Positions 49,347-58,259 of a stretch of 64,000 nucleotides of DNA are shown here, piece by piece (the stretch's first letter is position 1; each line of letters starts with the position of its first letter). The DNA is from an uncultured Candidatus Saccharibacteria bacterium. Its GTDB lineage: Bacteria > Patescibacteriota > Saccharimonadia > Saccharimonadales > Saccharimonadaceae. Location of the stretch: assembly GCA_949063825.1 (NCBI GenBank), contig CARSRA010000002.1:1-64000 (forward strand). Reading direction: 5' to 3'. The notes below the pieces were generated by a model, which was given only the letters and a program-made list of their open reading frames with translations, searched no databases and was not told the origin of the DNA. The position numbers and the translations under genes are program-made.

Positions 49347-50933
49347 GTGAGTCGGTTATCTGAGTATTTGAATAGGCATATTGTTGGGAATGTTTTTGAT
49401 CGGCCATCGATTTGCAACACATATAGTACAGATGGATCGATTCTTACCTATACACCGAAGTTAGTAGCGATCCCGGAGACTCAAGACGACATTAGGCGGT
49501 TATTGCGATTTGCGAATCAGCTAGCGGCGCGAGATTTGCGTTTGCCAATAACTATGCGTGGCACAGGGCTAGATAAGACTGGTGCTAGTATTGGTCCGGG
49601 AATGATAGTATCTACCGAAAAATTAAATCACATTGAGGAGATTGATGTACGTGGGCGCTTAATTCGTTTGCAGCCAGGAGTGAAATTAGGAGAGTTGAAT
49701 CGAGCCTTGCGTTTAAACGGTTTGTGGTTGCCGATTGGTTACGATAATAACGCTACTATTGGCGGGCTGATCTCGAACAATCCTATTGATGACTATAATT
49801 ATAAATATAATGGAATATTCAGCTATGTCGAACGAGTTGAGGTGGCTCTTCCGAGCGGTGATTTAGTGCAACTGGCGGCTCTACCTCAGCGTGCAGCGGA
49901 ATCCAGAGCAAAAGAAGACTCGGTTGAAGGCGTATTATATCGTAAGATTCTTCAGCTGCTAGACGATTACGCTGATACGATCTTAGATCGTTCTATGCGT
50001 CCATTTGATGCTGAAGGGTATGCCAATATCGTACGAGTAAAAGAAGGGCATATGCTAAATCTATTGCCATTGGTCTTTGCTGCTCAAGGGACGTTAGGAG
50101 CGATCACGGATATCATTTTGCGTTTGGAGCCACTACCCTCAGTATTTCAACGTATGATGGTGTCGTTCCATGATTTAAAAACTGCGCAAAGATTTATGAA
50201 CTATGCTCGCGACCTAAAACCATACATGTTGAAAATTATCGACCTAGATATTATTGAAACAGCAATCAAGAATGGTAAAAAACTTGATTTCGTGACTAGG
50301 AAGCTTGGCAAGGGGATTCTGGTGATGGTAGGGTTCGATTTCCATAGGCACAAGACGAAACGCTGCCTTGAGCGCTTATCGGAGTTGTTGCCAGATAATG
50401 CACAACAGTTAGTCGAGACGGTGGATAATTGCAATGATTTTGAAGAGATCGAAAGTTTTCTCGTAAATTATCTAAATGACAGTGAAGGTGAACGGACGGC
50501 AATTCTAGACGGTGCTTTTGTCCCGAATATGAATTTTACGGATTTTGTTCAGGGAGTGAAAACTCTAGAACAAACGATCGGGAAAAGACTTCCAATTTAT
50601 GGATCTTTTGCTTCGCCTAGTTACAGCTTGCGTCCAGATTTTGATTTAGCAGATTTTGGTGATCGACAGGAGGCGGTAGATTTTATGCAAATGTATGCCG
50701 AGCTGGTCGTGTCTTGCCAAGGATCAATTACCGCGAATTATCCTGAAGGACGAACTCGCGCGATTATTCAACTTGCTACTCTCTCTGTCACAGAAAGACA
50801 ATTATACGCTGGGATTAAGGCGGCTTTTGACCCGCTTAATATTATGAATCCGGGCGTTAAACTCGGCGCGTCGGCTGAAGATGTAGTACGACATCTACGT
50901 ACAAGAGAGAAAGGCGGGATAATCACCGCCTAG
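49347..50933 (+). CDS. FAD-binding oxidoreductase (GlcD/berberine-bridge type)
   Basis: A 528-residue flavoprotein. The FAD-binding-4 domain shows VAIPETQDDIRRLLRFANQL, ITMRGTGLDKTGASIGPGMI, RLQPGVKLGELNRAL and the NNATIGGLISNN loop; the C-terminal FAD-oxidase domain ends FDPLNIMNPGVKLGA. Similar proteins oxidise D-lactate or glycolate, but the substrate cannot be named. The GTG start has AAGGTGGG just upstream. Confidence 0.87.
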   Translation: MSRLSEYLNRHIVGNVFDRPSICNTYSTDGSILTYTPKLVAIPETQDDIRRLLRFANQLAARDLRLPITMRGTGLDKTGASIGPGMIVSTEKLNHIEEIDVRGRLIRLQPGVKLGELNRALRLNGLWLPIGYDNNATIGGLISNNPIDDYNYKYNGIFSYVERVEVALPSGDLVQLAALPQRAAESRAKEDSVEGVLYRKILQLLDDYADTILDRSMRPFDAEGYANIVRVKEGHMLNLLPLVFAAQGTLGAITDIILRLEPLPSVFQRMMVSFHDLKTAQRFMNYARDLKPYMLKIIDLDIIETAIKNGKKLDFVTRKLGKGILVMVGFDFHRHKTKRCLERLSELLPDNAQQLVETVDNCNDFEEIESFLVNYLNDSEGERTAILDGAFVPNMNFTDFVQGVKTLEQTIGKRLPIYGSFASPSYSLRPDFDLADFGDRQEAVDFMQMYAELVVSCQGSITANYPEGRTRAIIQLATLSVTERQLYAGIKAAFDPLNIMNPGVKLGASAEDVVRHLRTREKGGIITA

Positions 50934-50948
50934 CAGATAGTTCTATGT

Positions 50949-50954
50949 TATAAT
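50949..50954 (+). promoter_or_regulatory. Extended -10 box of tig (leaderless)
   Basis: TGTTATAAT (hexamer 50949-50954), 6 nt before the ATG at 50961. Confidence 0.55.
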
Positions 50955-50960
50955 TAAGGA

Positions 50961-52346
50961 ATGAAGACTACAAAAAAGAATTTATCTGACACTAGAGTGG
51001 AAGTGAAAGTAACGCTGGATGCGACGGATTTACAGGCTGCGCGCGAGCAGGCTTTGGCACGTTTAGCGAAAGATTTAAAAGTACAGGGATTTCGCAAAGG
51101 TAAGGCCCCGCTGTCATTAGTAGAGAAGCAGATTTCGCCAAATGAGATCGCAAACGAAACGATTGATGTTGCGGTGCGCACAAATATTTCTAAGGCTTTT
51201 GAAGCTGAAAAGCAGCCACCTATTGCAGTCACTAATGTCGCTGTAACGAAGTATGTTCCTGGCGAGAGTGCAGAATTTACAGCCACCGCAGATGTCCTAC
51301 CAGATATTAAGCTGGGCGATTATAAGAAATTAGGCGCCAAGATGGATAATATGGAGCCGACTGATGCAGATGTCCAAGAGATCATCGACAATATTACCAA
51401 GGCTTATTCTGAAAAAACAGCCACGAAGAAAAAGGCCGAATCGGGCGATGAGGTGATTATTGATTTTGTAGGTAAGCGTGAGAACGGTGAGGAATTCGCT
51501 GGTGGCAGTGCAAAAGATCACCATTTGGAGCTTGGTTCGGGGCAATTTATTCCAGGTTTCGAAGATGCAATTATAGGTCATGAATCGGGTGATAAGTTTG
51601 ATATTAAGGTTACCTTTCCAAAAGATTATCCCGAGAAGAGTCTCGCTGGTAAGCCGGCCGTGTTTGAAACACTGGTTAAACAGGTTAACGAAATAAAGGT
51701 CCCGAAGTTGGATGATGAGTTAGCAAAGAAATGTGGCAACTTCAAAACGGTAGCGGAATTAAAAGCGGATATTAAAACTAATCTTCAGGCACAAAACCAA
51801 CAACGTGCGTATGAAAAATATCGCGATGACTTAGTCCAAGAATTAGTAAGGAAGTCGAAAGTTGCAGCACCAGAGATCCTGATCGATGATCAGATGCGCT
51901 TTATCCGTGACGATCTAACTCGCAATGTCGCTAGCCATGGCATGACGCTTGAGCAGTATCTAACTCAATCTGGTATGACTCTAGAAGAATGGGAGAGGCA
52001 GGCAAAAGAGGTAGCGGAACAGCGCGTGAAATCTTCGTTGGTTTTGCAAATTTTAGCTAGAGAGCAAAATATTCAGGTGACAGATGATGAAGTTGAGGCA
52101 AAAATTGCAGAGCTTCGGAGCGTTTATGGAAAATCGAAGGAAGCACAAGATAATTTGAAGCGACCCGAAGTTCGCCAAGACATCAAGAATCGCATGATTA
52201 TTGATAAAACCCTAGATTTTTTGACGGTCGAGAATTTACAAAGTACCAATAGCGCTAAAAAAACTTCTAAAACCGATAAAAAACCAGCAGCTAAGTCGAG
52301 CACAAAAGCGACTAAATCTAAATCCGCCAAGAAGGCAGATAAGTAA
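50961..52346 (+). CDS. tig: Trigger factor
   Basis: A ribosome-associated chaperone (461 residues). The N-terminal domain has the ribosome-docking GFRKGKAP loop (G-F-R-K), the middle is an FKBP-type prolyl isomerase domain (GDEVIIDFVGKRENGEEFAGG, FIPGFEDAIIGHESG), and the C-terminal domain is helical. A Lys/Ser-rich tail of about 35 residues follows, longer than usual. Confidence 0.95.
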   Translation: MKTTKKNLSDTRVEVKVTLDATDLQAAREQALARLAKDLKVQGFRKGKAPLSLVEKQISPNEIANETIDVAVRTNISKAFEAEKQPPIAVTNVAVTKYVPGESAEFTATADVLPDIKLGDYKKLGAKMDNMEPTDADVQEIIDNITKAYSEKTATKKKAESGDEVIIDFVGKRENGEEFAGGSAKDHHLELGSGQFIPGFEDAIIGHESGDKFDIKVTFPKDYPEKSLAGKPAVFETLVKQVNEIKVPKLDDELAKKCGNFKTVAELKADIKTNLQAQNQQRAYEKYRDDLVQELVRKSKVAAPEILIDDQMRFIRDDLTRNVASHGMTLEQYLTQSGMTLEEWERQAKEVAEQRVKSSLVLQILAREQNIQVTDDEVEAKIAELRSVYGKSKEAQDNLKRPEVRQDIKNRMIIDKTLDFLTVENLQSTNSAKKTSKTDKKPAAKSSTKATKSKSAKKADK

Positions 52347-52358
52347 TAGGGAAAAGCT

Positions 52359-52387
52359 TGCATTTTTATGTAAGCTAGCGTATAATA
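52359..52387 (+). promoter_or_regulatory. rpsL-rpsG promoter
   Basis: TTGCAT (52359-52364), a 17-nt spacer and TATAAT (52382-52387), with a leader of about 65 nt. Confidence 0.7.
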
Positions 52388-52458
52388 GTAGATAGAGTTT
52401 CAAGCTGGATACTATTGCTGTATGTATCTAGCAAAATATTAGTTAAATAGGGAAGTTT

Positions 52459-52869
52459 ATGCCAACAATTAATCAGTTGATTCGTAAACCGCGTAAGAAG
52501 GCTGCGAAAAAGTCGAATGCGCCAGCGCTTGGTAGTATTGTTAATACTCTAAAGACTCGTAAATATGATCAAGCGGCACCTTTGAAGCGTGGTGTCTGTC
52601 TTAAGGTTACAACTAAGACTCCGAAAAAACCAAACTCTGCGTTGCGTAAAGTTGCGCGTGTGCGCTTAACTAACGGTCAGGAAGTTTGGGCTTATATTGG
52701 TGGTGAAGGGCACAACTTGCAGGAGCACGCAGTTGTATTAGTTCGCGGTGGTCGCGTACCTGATTTGCCAGGTGTACGCTATCATGTTGTCCGTGGTACG
52801 CTCGATCTTCAGGGCGTTCAGGGTCGCAAACAAGGTCGTTCTAAGTATGGTGCGAAGAAAGGAGAATAA
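52459..52869 (+). CDS. rpsL: Ribosomal protein S12
   Basis: S12 (136 residues) lines the decoding centre. [18 protein letters not shown] and [18 protein letters not shown] are canonical. It is longer than the E. coli protein by an insertion in the N-terminal third. Residue 101, in [11 protein letters not shown], is Pro (codon CCT at 52759) where nearly all bacteria have Lys (E. coli Lys88 counting Met). The Lys43 equivalent is kept. Confidence 0.97.
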   Translation: MPTINQLIRKPRKKAAKKSNAPALGSIVNTLKTRKYDQAAPLKRGVCLKVTTKTPKKPNSALRKVARVRLTNGQEVWAYIGGEGHNLQEHAVVLVRGGRVPDLPGVRYHVVRGTLDLQGVQGRKQGRSKYGAKKGE

Positions 52870-52872
52870 TTT

Positions 52873-53352
52873 ATGCCACGTAAAGTTACCAAGTCTTTGC
52901 AACGTAAGATTTCGCCAGATCGCAAGTATCAGTCAGTTTTAGTACAGCGTTTAATCAATAAGAGTATGCTGGATGGCAAAAAGCAGGTCGCTGAACGGGC
53001 AGTTTACGAGGCGCTTGAGGGGGCGGCAAAGAAATTGAATTCGGAAGATCCAGTAGCAGTATTCGAGAAGGCGATTGCCAATATCTCACCGGATTTCGAG
53101 GTGAAGTCACGCCGTGTTGGTGGTGCGAACTATCAGATTCCATTTCCGATTTCTGGTCATCGTCAGGAGCACTTCGCTTTCACTTGGCTAGTTCAAGCAG
53201 CACGAGCACGCAGTGGCATGCCTTATGCAAAGCGTCTTGAACTTGAAATTGTCGATGCCTACAATGAAACTGGCGCAGCCTTTAAGAAGAAAGAAGATTG
53301 TCACCGCATGGCTGAAGCGAACCGCGCCTTTGCGCATTTTGCACGGGCCTAG
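52873..53352 (+). CDS. rpsG: Ribosomal protein S7
   Basis: S7 (159 residues) nucleates assembly of the 30S head. Family marks: LVQRLINKSMLDGKKQVAERAVYEAL, the VKSRRVGGANYQIP block and KKEDCHRMAEANRAFAHF. It follows rpsL by 3 nt with AAGGAG upstream. fusA does not follow, unlike the usual str operon. Confidence 0.97.
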   Translation: MPRKVTKSLQRKISPDRKYQSVLVQRLINKSMLDGKKQVAERAVYEALEGAAKKLNSEDPVAVFEKAIANISPDFEVKSRRVGGANYQIPFPISGHRQEHFAFTWLVQAARARSGMPYAKRLELEIVDAYNETGAAFKKKEDCHRMAEANRAFAHFARA

Positions 53353-53400
53353 AGTTCTACGGTTAAAAGATCCTCTACGAGCAAGGGTTGAAATAAGAAA

Positions 53401-53428
53401 TAAAGGAGTCCTTAGAAGGGCTCCTTTA
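53401..53428 (+). terminator. Terminator after rpsL-rpsG
   Basis: TAAAGGAG and CTCCTTTA pair (with inner CC/GG) across a short loop. The T-run is weak, but position and stem fit. Confidence 0.7.
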
Positions 53429-53506
53429 TGTGTTTGGTCTCAGCTAGATAACTCCTGAGGCTATCATTCGTATGAGACGTTTTTGTTGAATGGTGCAGAA
53501 TGATTA

Positions 53507-54082
53507 TTAGCCTACCGCGGCAAGTGGTCTCATCCTCGTCAGCTTCTGGTTATAGCGGCGCATCGTAACCCTAAATTCTTCCGGATAATCCTTCCGTATG
53601 CGGCTCTCAAGAATAGCGTAGCTATCCCCGGATTCCGGGTCGTTTTCGCTCAAACACATCATTAACATGCTACATACGGCGATTCCGCTCATACGAAATC
53701 TATCCATATCTGACATGTCCTGAAGCGCGTTTGATGCTTCCGACGACAAATCGGGCTGATAGCAGATCCAAACCATCCCATTTTTGCCGTAATGGCAATT
53801 TAGTACCCAGCTTTCATGAGACACATCTCGTATCCCAACCAGATGGCCTGCTGCATGTGCGAAACGGCTGGATAGCAACATATTTCGCGCGCGACCAAGA
53901 GCCGCGCTCATACTCATGCTGGATGATTCATTTCCGGCAATTAAGATGTTTTGACTCAGACCACTTGTTCCGCATTCTGTGGTCTGGATCATGAGTGACC
54001 CTCCTAAGCCTAAACTTTCGAAAAGCCCCTGCAGGGTCTGAATATCCTCTGTGTCTAAAAATGCTTCTTTTGGTAATTTCAA
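53507..54082 (-). CDS. Unknown soluble protein on the minus strand
   Basis: A 191-residue protein of unknown family, rich in Ser and Met (SSSMSMSAALGRARN). The later half (WVLNCHYGKNGMVWICYQPD) looks like a mixed alpha/beta fold. No signal peptide. TTG start at 54082 with a full AAGGAGGT 8 nt upstream. It has a strong promoter and a hairpin-containing leader. It lies alone among plus-strand core genes, like the TetR-like and Cys/His genes with the same promoter type. Confidence 0.7.
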   Translation of the reverse strand: MKLPKEAFLDTEDIQTLQGLFESLGLGGSLMIQTTECGTSGLSQNILIAGNESSSMSMSAALGRARNMLLSSRFAHAAGHLVGIRDVSHESWVLNCHYGKNGMVWICYQPDLSSEASNALQDMSDMDRFRMSGIAVCSMLMMCLSENDPESGDSYAILESRIRKDYPEEFRVTMRRYNQKLTRMRPLAAVG

Positions 54083-54140
54083 ATTACCGTACCTCCTTCA
54101 AAAGTAGTACACCAAAAAACAACTTGTTTAAGGTGCCTTT

Positions 54141-54158
54141 GCCTGAAATTAATCAGGC
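54141..54158 (-). promoter_or_regulatory. Hairpin in the leader of the 53507 gene
   Basis: GCCTGA and TCAGGC pair across 6 nt just after the start site. A second possible pairing (AAACAA/TTGTTT within CACC/GGTG, about 54109-54136) follows before the Shine-Dalgarno sequence. Confidence 0.45.
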
Positions 54159-54168
54159 CTATCCTCCC

Positions 54169-54197
54169 ATTTTATCATACATTTTCATAAAAGTCAA
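54169..54197 (-). promoter_or_regulatory. Promoter of the 53507 gene
   Basis: Minus strand: TTGACT (54192-54197), a 17-nt spacer ending TGA, TAAAAT (54169-54174). The leader is about 80 nt. Confidence 0.75.
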
Positions 54198-54270
54198 TAG
54201 ATGTGTCGTAAAAATGATATCTTAAAGCTAATTATTAAGCAAAAACTCTTATTTTTAGTTAAAACTATGC

Positions 54271-54276
54271 TATAAT
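54271..54276 (+). promoter_or_regulatory. Extended -10 box of the gap operon
   Basis: TGCTATAAT (hexamer 54271-54276), followed by a 20-nt leader with AGGAGG before the ATG of gap. Confidence 0.6.
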
Positions 54277-54303
54277 TAAACACAAGTAGATTTAGGAGGA
54301 ATC

Positions 54304-55302
54304 ATGGTCAGATTAGCTATCAACGGGTTTGGTCGCATTGGTCGATGCGCCTTTAAGATTGCTTTTGAGCGTCAGGATGCGGAGATTGTAGCAATCAACA
54401 CTATTGGTTCACCGATGGAGCTAGCTCATTTACTTAAATATGACTCAGCTTACGGGGTTTATGATCATGATATCGATTATGACGACAAACATATCATTGT
54501 TGATGGACAGCCGATTCTATTCTTGCAAGAGGCGGATCCGTCGCGCTTACCTTGGGATCGATTAAAAGTTGATACTGTAATGGAATGCACGGGGAAGTTC
54601 CGAGCACCAGCGGATGCGCGTACGCATATCAAGGCTGGCGCGCGGAAAGTGGTAATTTCGGCGCCCGCGAAAGGTCAAGGTGCTAAAACGGTAGTATTGG
54701 GCGTGAACGAAGAAGTCGTTACAGCTGACGATGATGTGATTTCTTGTGCGAGCTGCACTACGAATTGCATTGCGCCGGTCATGAAAGTTCTTGAGGATAA
54801 CTTTGGAATTGAAAAGGCGATGATGACAACGGTGCACTCTTATACTGCCTCACAAAAATTGCAGGATGATGCAGCGAAGGATCTCCGTGAAGCACGAGCG
54901 GCGGCGGTAAATATCGTTCCGACAAGTACTGGTGCGTCGAAAGCTACCGCATTGACAATTCCGTCTTTAGAAAGCAAGTTTAACGGACTTTCGGTACGTG
55001 TACCAAGCTTAGTCGTTTCGCTCGCAGATATTACAGCTGTAGTGAAGCGTAAAACCACTATCGCAGAATTAAATCGGGTGTTTGAAAAAGCTGCCGAAGA
55101 ACCGTACTACGAAGGTATTTTAGCGGTTACGCATGAGCAGCTCGTGAGTACGGATTTTCGCGGCAATTCTAATTCGGCGATCATTGATTTGCCTCTTACG
55201 GATGTTGTGGGCGGCGATATGGTGAAAATTGTAGCTTGGTATGATAATGAGTGGGGTTATTCTAACCGTTTGGTCGAGTTATCAGTAGACTTTGGGAGAT
55301 AA
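54304..55302 (+). CDS. gap: Glyceraldehyde-3-phosphate dehydrogenase
   Basis: GAPDH (332 residues). NAD-binding start VRLAINGFGRIGRCAFK, catalytic Cys in SCASCTTNCIAPVMK (usual NASCTTN; the Asn is Cys here), His in TTVHSYT, and WYDNEWGYSNRLVEL. Length normal. It leads gap-rpiB-rpe-pfkB, linking lower glycolysis with pentose phosphate steps. Confidence 0.96.
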   Translation: MVRLAINGFGRIGRCAFKIAFERQDAEIVAINTIGSPMELAHLLKYDSAYGVYDHDIDYDDKHIIVDGQPILFLQEADPSRLPWDRLKVDTVMECTGKFRAPADARTHIKAGARKVVISAPAKGQGAKTVVLGVNEEVVTADDDVISCASCTTNCIAPVMKVLEDNFGIEKAMMTTVHSYTASQKLQDDAAKDLREARAAAVNIVPTSTGASKATALTIPSLESKFNGLSVRVPSLVVSLADITAVVKRKTTIAELNRVFEKAAEEPYYEGILAVTHEQLVSTDFRGNSNSAIIDLPLTDVVGGDMVKIVAWYDNEWGYSNRLVELSVDFGR

Positions 55303-55306
55303 TAAA

Positions 55307-55783
55307 ATGCCAGAATATACTATCTATCTTGGAAGTGATCATCGTGGTTTCGAAGATCGCAAAGAGTTAAAACCGCTGCTCGAGGGCTGTCATCAATTTT
55401 TGCGAATAGAAGATCTCGGGCCAGAGCAATTGGATCCAGATGATGATTTTAACGATATTGCAATCACTGTTGCTAGTGCGGTGCTTGAGAATGAACATAG
55501 CTTCGGTATTTTGATTTGCGGATCAGCGCACGGCGTATGTATGCAAGCAAATCGCATTAAGGGGATTCGTGCAATTAACGCGAGCACTCCTGAAAGCGCA
55601 GCGATCGGTCGCGAAGATGATTACGCTAACGTTTTATGTCTCAGTGGAGACAGGTTTAGTGCCGAAGAGATGGAGAAAATTGTCAAGGCATTTTGTCATG
55701 CGCGCCCTAAGACTGATGAGCGGTATCGGCGTCGTGTGGAGAAATTAGACGAAGATGCCACTTGGCCGGGGAGTAAGGATTAG
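55307..55783 (+). CDS. rpiB: RpiB/LacAB-type sugar-phosphate isomerase
   Basis: A 158-residue isomerase (ribose-5-P/ribulose-5-P). It has IYLGSDHRGFEDRKELK, the GILICGSAHGVCMQANRIKG block, in which the usual catalytic Cys region is GSAHG rather than GTGIG, and HCHAR-like FCHARPKTDERYRRRV. I use ATG 55307 with GGGAG upstream; an in-frame ATG at 55292 overlaps gap. The altered GSAHG loop leaves substrate specificity less certain. Confidence 0.82.
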   Translation: MPEYTIYLGSDHRGFEDRKELKPLLEGCHQFLRIEDLGPEQLDPDDDFNDIAITVASAVLENEHSFGILICGSAHGVCMQANRIKGIRAINASTPESAAIGREDDYANVLCLSGDRFSAEEMEKIVKAFCHARPKTDERYRRRVEKLDEDATWPGSKD

Positions 55784-55786
55784 TCT

Positions 55787-56434
55787 ATGGCGGTAATTGT
55801 GCCAACTATCACTACGGCTGATCAGACCGTATTCAGCACTAATTTGCAGGAGTTTGCGACTTTTGCAAGGCGGATTCAGATTGATACTTCGGATGGTACT
55901 TTTGCTGCTACCACGATGGTGGGACTCAACGAAATGGAACTACCCGAAGGGGTACAAACTGACTTACACTTGATGACGGCACGTCCAAGTCAATATCTCG
56001 AGCGCGTGATTGAATTAAAGCCGAGCCTTTGCATTGTGCACGTCGAGGTCGACGATAACCTACTCGGTATTGCTCAGGGGTTGCATGGAGCCGGGATTAA
56101 GTTTGGATTGGCGCTACTCAAGGGTACTTATCCACGTCGGGCGCAGCAGTTGATCGCCGAAGCAGACCATATAATGATCTTTGCTGGGTCATTAGGCGAG
56201 CAAGGTGGTCAAGCTGACCTCTTGCAATATGAAAAAGTGCCAATTATTCGCGAATTAAAACAAGATATTGAGATCGGCTGGGATGGGGGCGCTAATCTCA
56301 GTAATGTGCGGGCGCTAGCACATGCTGGGATTGATGTAATTAATGTCGGTAGCGCAATTACAAATGCGCCAGATCATGCCGCGATGTATAAAGCAATTAG
56401 TGAAGAGGCTGAACGCAAAGGCGTATTGATATGA
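55787..56434 (+). CDS. rpe: Ribulose-phosphate 3-epimerase-like protein
   Basis: A 215-residue TIM barrel: IVPTITTADQ (in place of PSILSAD), RIQIDTSDGTFAATTMVG, TDLHLMTARPSQYLE, GWDGGANLSNV and INVGSAITNAPD. It is divergent from typical Rpe (metal-binding His positions are partly different), so it may act on a related sugar phosphate. Overlaps pfkB by 4 bases. Confidence 0.75.
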   Translation: MAVIVPTITTADQTVFSTNLQEFATFARRIQIDTSDGTFAATTMVGLNEMELPEGVQTDLHLMTARPSQYLERVIELKPSLCIVHVEVDDNLLGIAQGLHGAGIKFGLALLKGTYPRRAQQLIAEADHIMIFAGSLGEQGGQADLLQYEKVPIIRELKQDIEIGWDGGANLSNVRALAHAGIDVINVGSAITNAPDHAAMYKAISEEAERKGVLI

Positions 56435-57417
56435 GTCGAATTGTAAGTATTGGTCCAGCTGTAGAGGATATCTATCTAATTGATCGCGATGATCTGTCAG
56501 CCGTGGATTGGAATGGTCAGTCAATTTTTTCTGGTTTGAGTTTTGGCGCTACGGTTGATATTGATAAAGCTGAGTATCATGTAGGTGGGGGCGGTATCAA
56601 TGCTGCGGTGACATTTGCGCGTTATGGGCATGAGACAATTTTCATGGGTAATATTGCGCGTGATATTGGTGGTGAAGCGGTCCTGCGTTGCTTGGATGAA
56701 GAAAATATTGACAGTAGCTACGCTGAAGTGGTTGCAGGTACTACGGCTACGCGAGTTTTGTTAGTTGATGCTAGGACTGGCGAGCGTACGGAGTTGAAAT
56801 TCGAGGGCGTAGCAAAGACGGCTAAGAACTTGAATCCAAAAGACTTAGAGGATATTGAGCCAGATTGGATCTATCTAGCTGGTTTCGGTGGCGATATGCA
56901 TAAGATTCTTGATCTAGTTGAGAGAGCTCATAAACTTGGGGCGAAAATAATGTGGAACCCTGGTATAGCCGAGCTTAGGCATACCAAGAAGGTGCTCGGG
57001 CTACTTAGCGATGTTGATGTACTGCTAGTTAATAAAGTCGAAGCTGCTAAGTTGGTTCCGGGAGTTATTTTGACTGAACTGCTTGCGCGGTTAAGTAACT
57101 ATTGTAAAACAGTTATAATCACCGATGGAATTATGGGAGCGATCGCGACTGATCATATTGAAACTTATCGACTAGGTGTTTACGAGCAAAATAAGATTAA
57201 GGACATTAATGGTACTGGCGATGCCTTTGGCGCTGGTTTTTTGGCTAATTTTGCTGATAGCGAGGACTTTGCGAGTGCCCTAAAATACGCTTCGGCAAAC
57301 GCCGTGAGAGTGGCGCAGAGATTTGGGGCTCAAGCGGGGATTATGAATGGGGCCGAAAAGCTCCATCAGATGCCGATGGTGAAGATTGCTAATTTATCGG
57401 AGTGGTCTATTTCGTGA
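56431..57417 (+). CDS. PfkB-family sugar kinase
   Basis: A 328-residue ribokinase-fold kinase: GGGGINAAVTFARYGHETIFMGNI near the N-terminus and the anion hole/catalytic DINGTGDAFGAGFLANF near the C-terminus. Candidate substrates are ribose, fructose-6-P or adenosine. Next to rpiB and rpe, a ribokinase or 6-phosphofructokinase-like role would fit. Confidence 0.87.
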   Translation: MSRIVSIGPAVEDIYLIDRDDLSAVDWNGQSIFSGLSFGATVDIDKAEYHVGGGGINAAVTFARYGHETIFMGNIARDIGGEAVLRCLDEENIDSSYAEVVAGTTATRVLLVDARTGERTELKFEGVAKTAKNLNPKDLEDIEPDWIYLAGFGGDMHKILDLVERAHKLGAKIMWNPGIAELRHTKKVLGLLSDVDVLLVNKVEAAKLVPGVILTELLARLSNYCKTVIITDGIMGAIATDHIETYRLGVYEQNKIKDINGTGDAFGAGFLANFADSEDFASALKYASANAVRVAQRFGAQAGIMNGAEKLHQMPMVKIANLSEWSIS

Positions 57418-57470
57418 ATAAAGTTAACTGGTCGTAAAATTAGATAAAAGCTAGGAAAGGAAGAAGTATA

Positions 57471-58235
57471 ATGGCAAAAAATGACGAAATCGGAGATTTT
57501 CTCAAACAAGAAGAGCAAGTGCTTTCTCAGCTCGAAAAAGATGACGTAGCGCGTGCACGTGCTTATGCGAACGATTTGCTGAGAGGACTAAAGACGGTTA
57601 GGACTTATCCGCAAGGTGTGACGATTTTTGGTTCAGCACGGTTTCCGCAAACTAATAAATATTGCAAAAAAGCTCGGGAGCTGGGGCAGCTGCTTGCGCA
57701 GAACGGCCATACGGTGATTACTGGCGGCGGTCCAGGAATTATGGAGGCAGCAAATCAGGGTGCATTTGAATATGGCGGACGCAGCATCGGCTTGAATATT
57801 ACTCTTGCGCATGAACAATTCCCAAATCCATACTTGACTGATGTTTTGCAGTTTCAATATTTCTTTGCACGCAAGGTAATGCTGGCAATGTCCTCAAAGG
57901 TCTATGCGATGTTTCCTGGCGGTTTTGGCACGCTCGATGAGCTTTCGGAAGTAATCGTTCTGATGCAAGAGAATAAGATGCCTAAAATGCCAGTTTTCCT
58001 GTTTGGTAAGAGCTACTGGCGGCCATTGGTGCGTTTTGCGGAGTCAAAAATGGTCAGTTATGGTGCGATTTCTAAAAAAGACCTTAAATTACTGTATGTG
58101 ACCGATGATATTAATGAAATCGTTAAAGCCGCCAATAAAATTGGTCATCCAAAGATTAAAACGAATTTTTATGATGGCTTCCGAGCGCAATCAGGTATCG
58201 ATGAATTGCCGGAAGAGGATCGATTGATTAAATAG
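57471..58235 (+). CDS. LOG-family (lysine decarboxylase-like) protein
   Basis: A 254-residue protein with the LOG motifs: VTIFGSARFPQTN, ITGGGPGIMEAANQGA, PYLTDVLQFQYFFARKVML and PGGFGTLDELSEV (PGGxGTxxE). LOG proteins hydrolyse nucleoside monophosphates to base and ribose-5-P, which would feed the adjacent pentose genes; the original decarboxylase label is misleading. Confidence 0.87.
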   Translation: MAKNDEIGDFLKQEEQVLSQLEKDDVARARAYANDLLRGLKTVRTYPQGVTIFGSARFPQTNKYCKKARELGQLLAQNGHTVITGGGPGIMEAANQGAFEYGGRSIGLNITLAHEQFPNPYLTDVLQFQYFFARKVMLAMSSKVYAMFPGGFGTLDELSEVIVLMQENKMPKMPVFLFGKSYWRPLVRFAESKMVSYGAISKKDLKLLYVTDDINEIVKAANKIGHPKIKTNFYDGFRAQSGIDELPEEDRLIK

Positions 58236-58252
58236 CTGGATGGGCCTATAAT
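58224..58252 (+). promoter_or_regulatory. Leaderless promoter of the CPTC/CPYC pair
   Basis: TTGATT (58224-58229), a 17-nt spacer and TATAAT (58247-58252), with the ATG 7 nt later. Confidence 0.65.
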
Positions 58253-58259
58253 AGTATAT

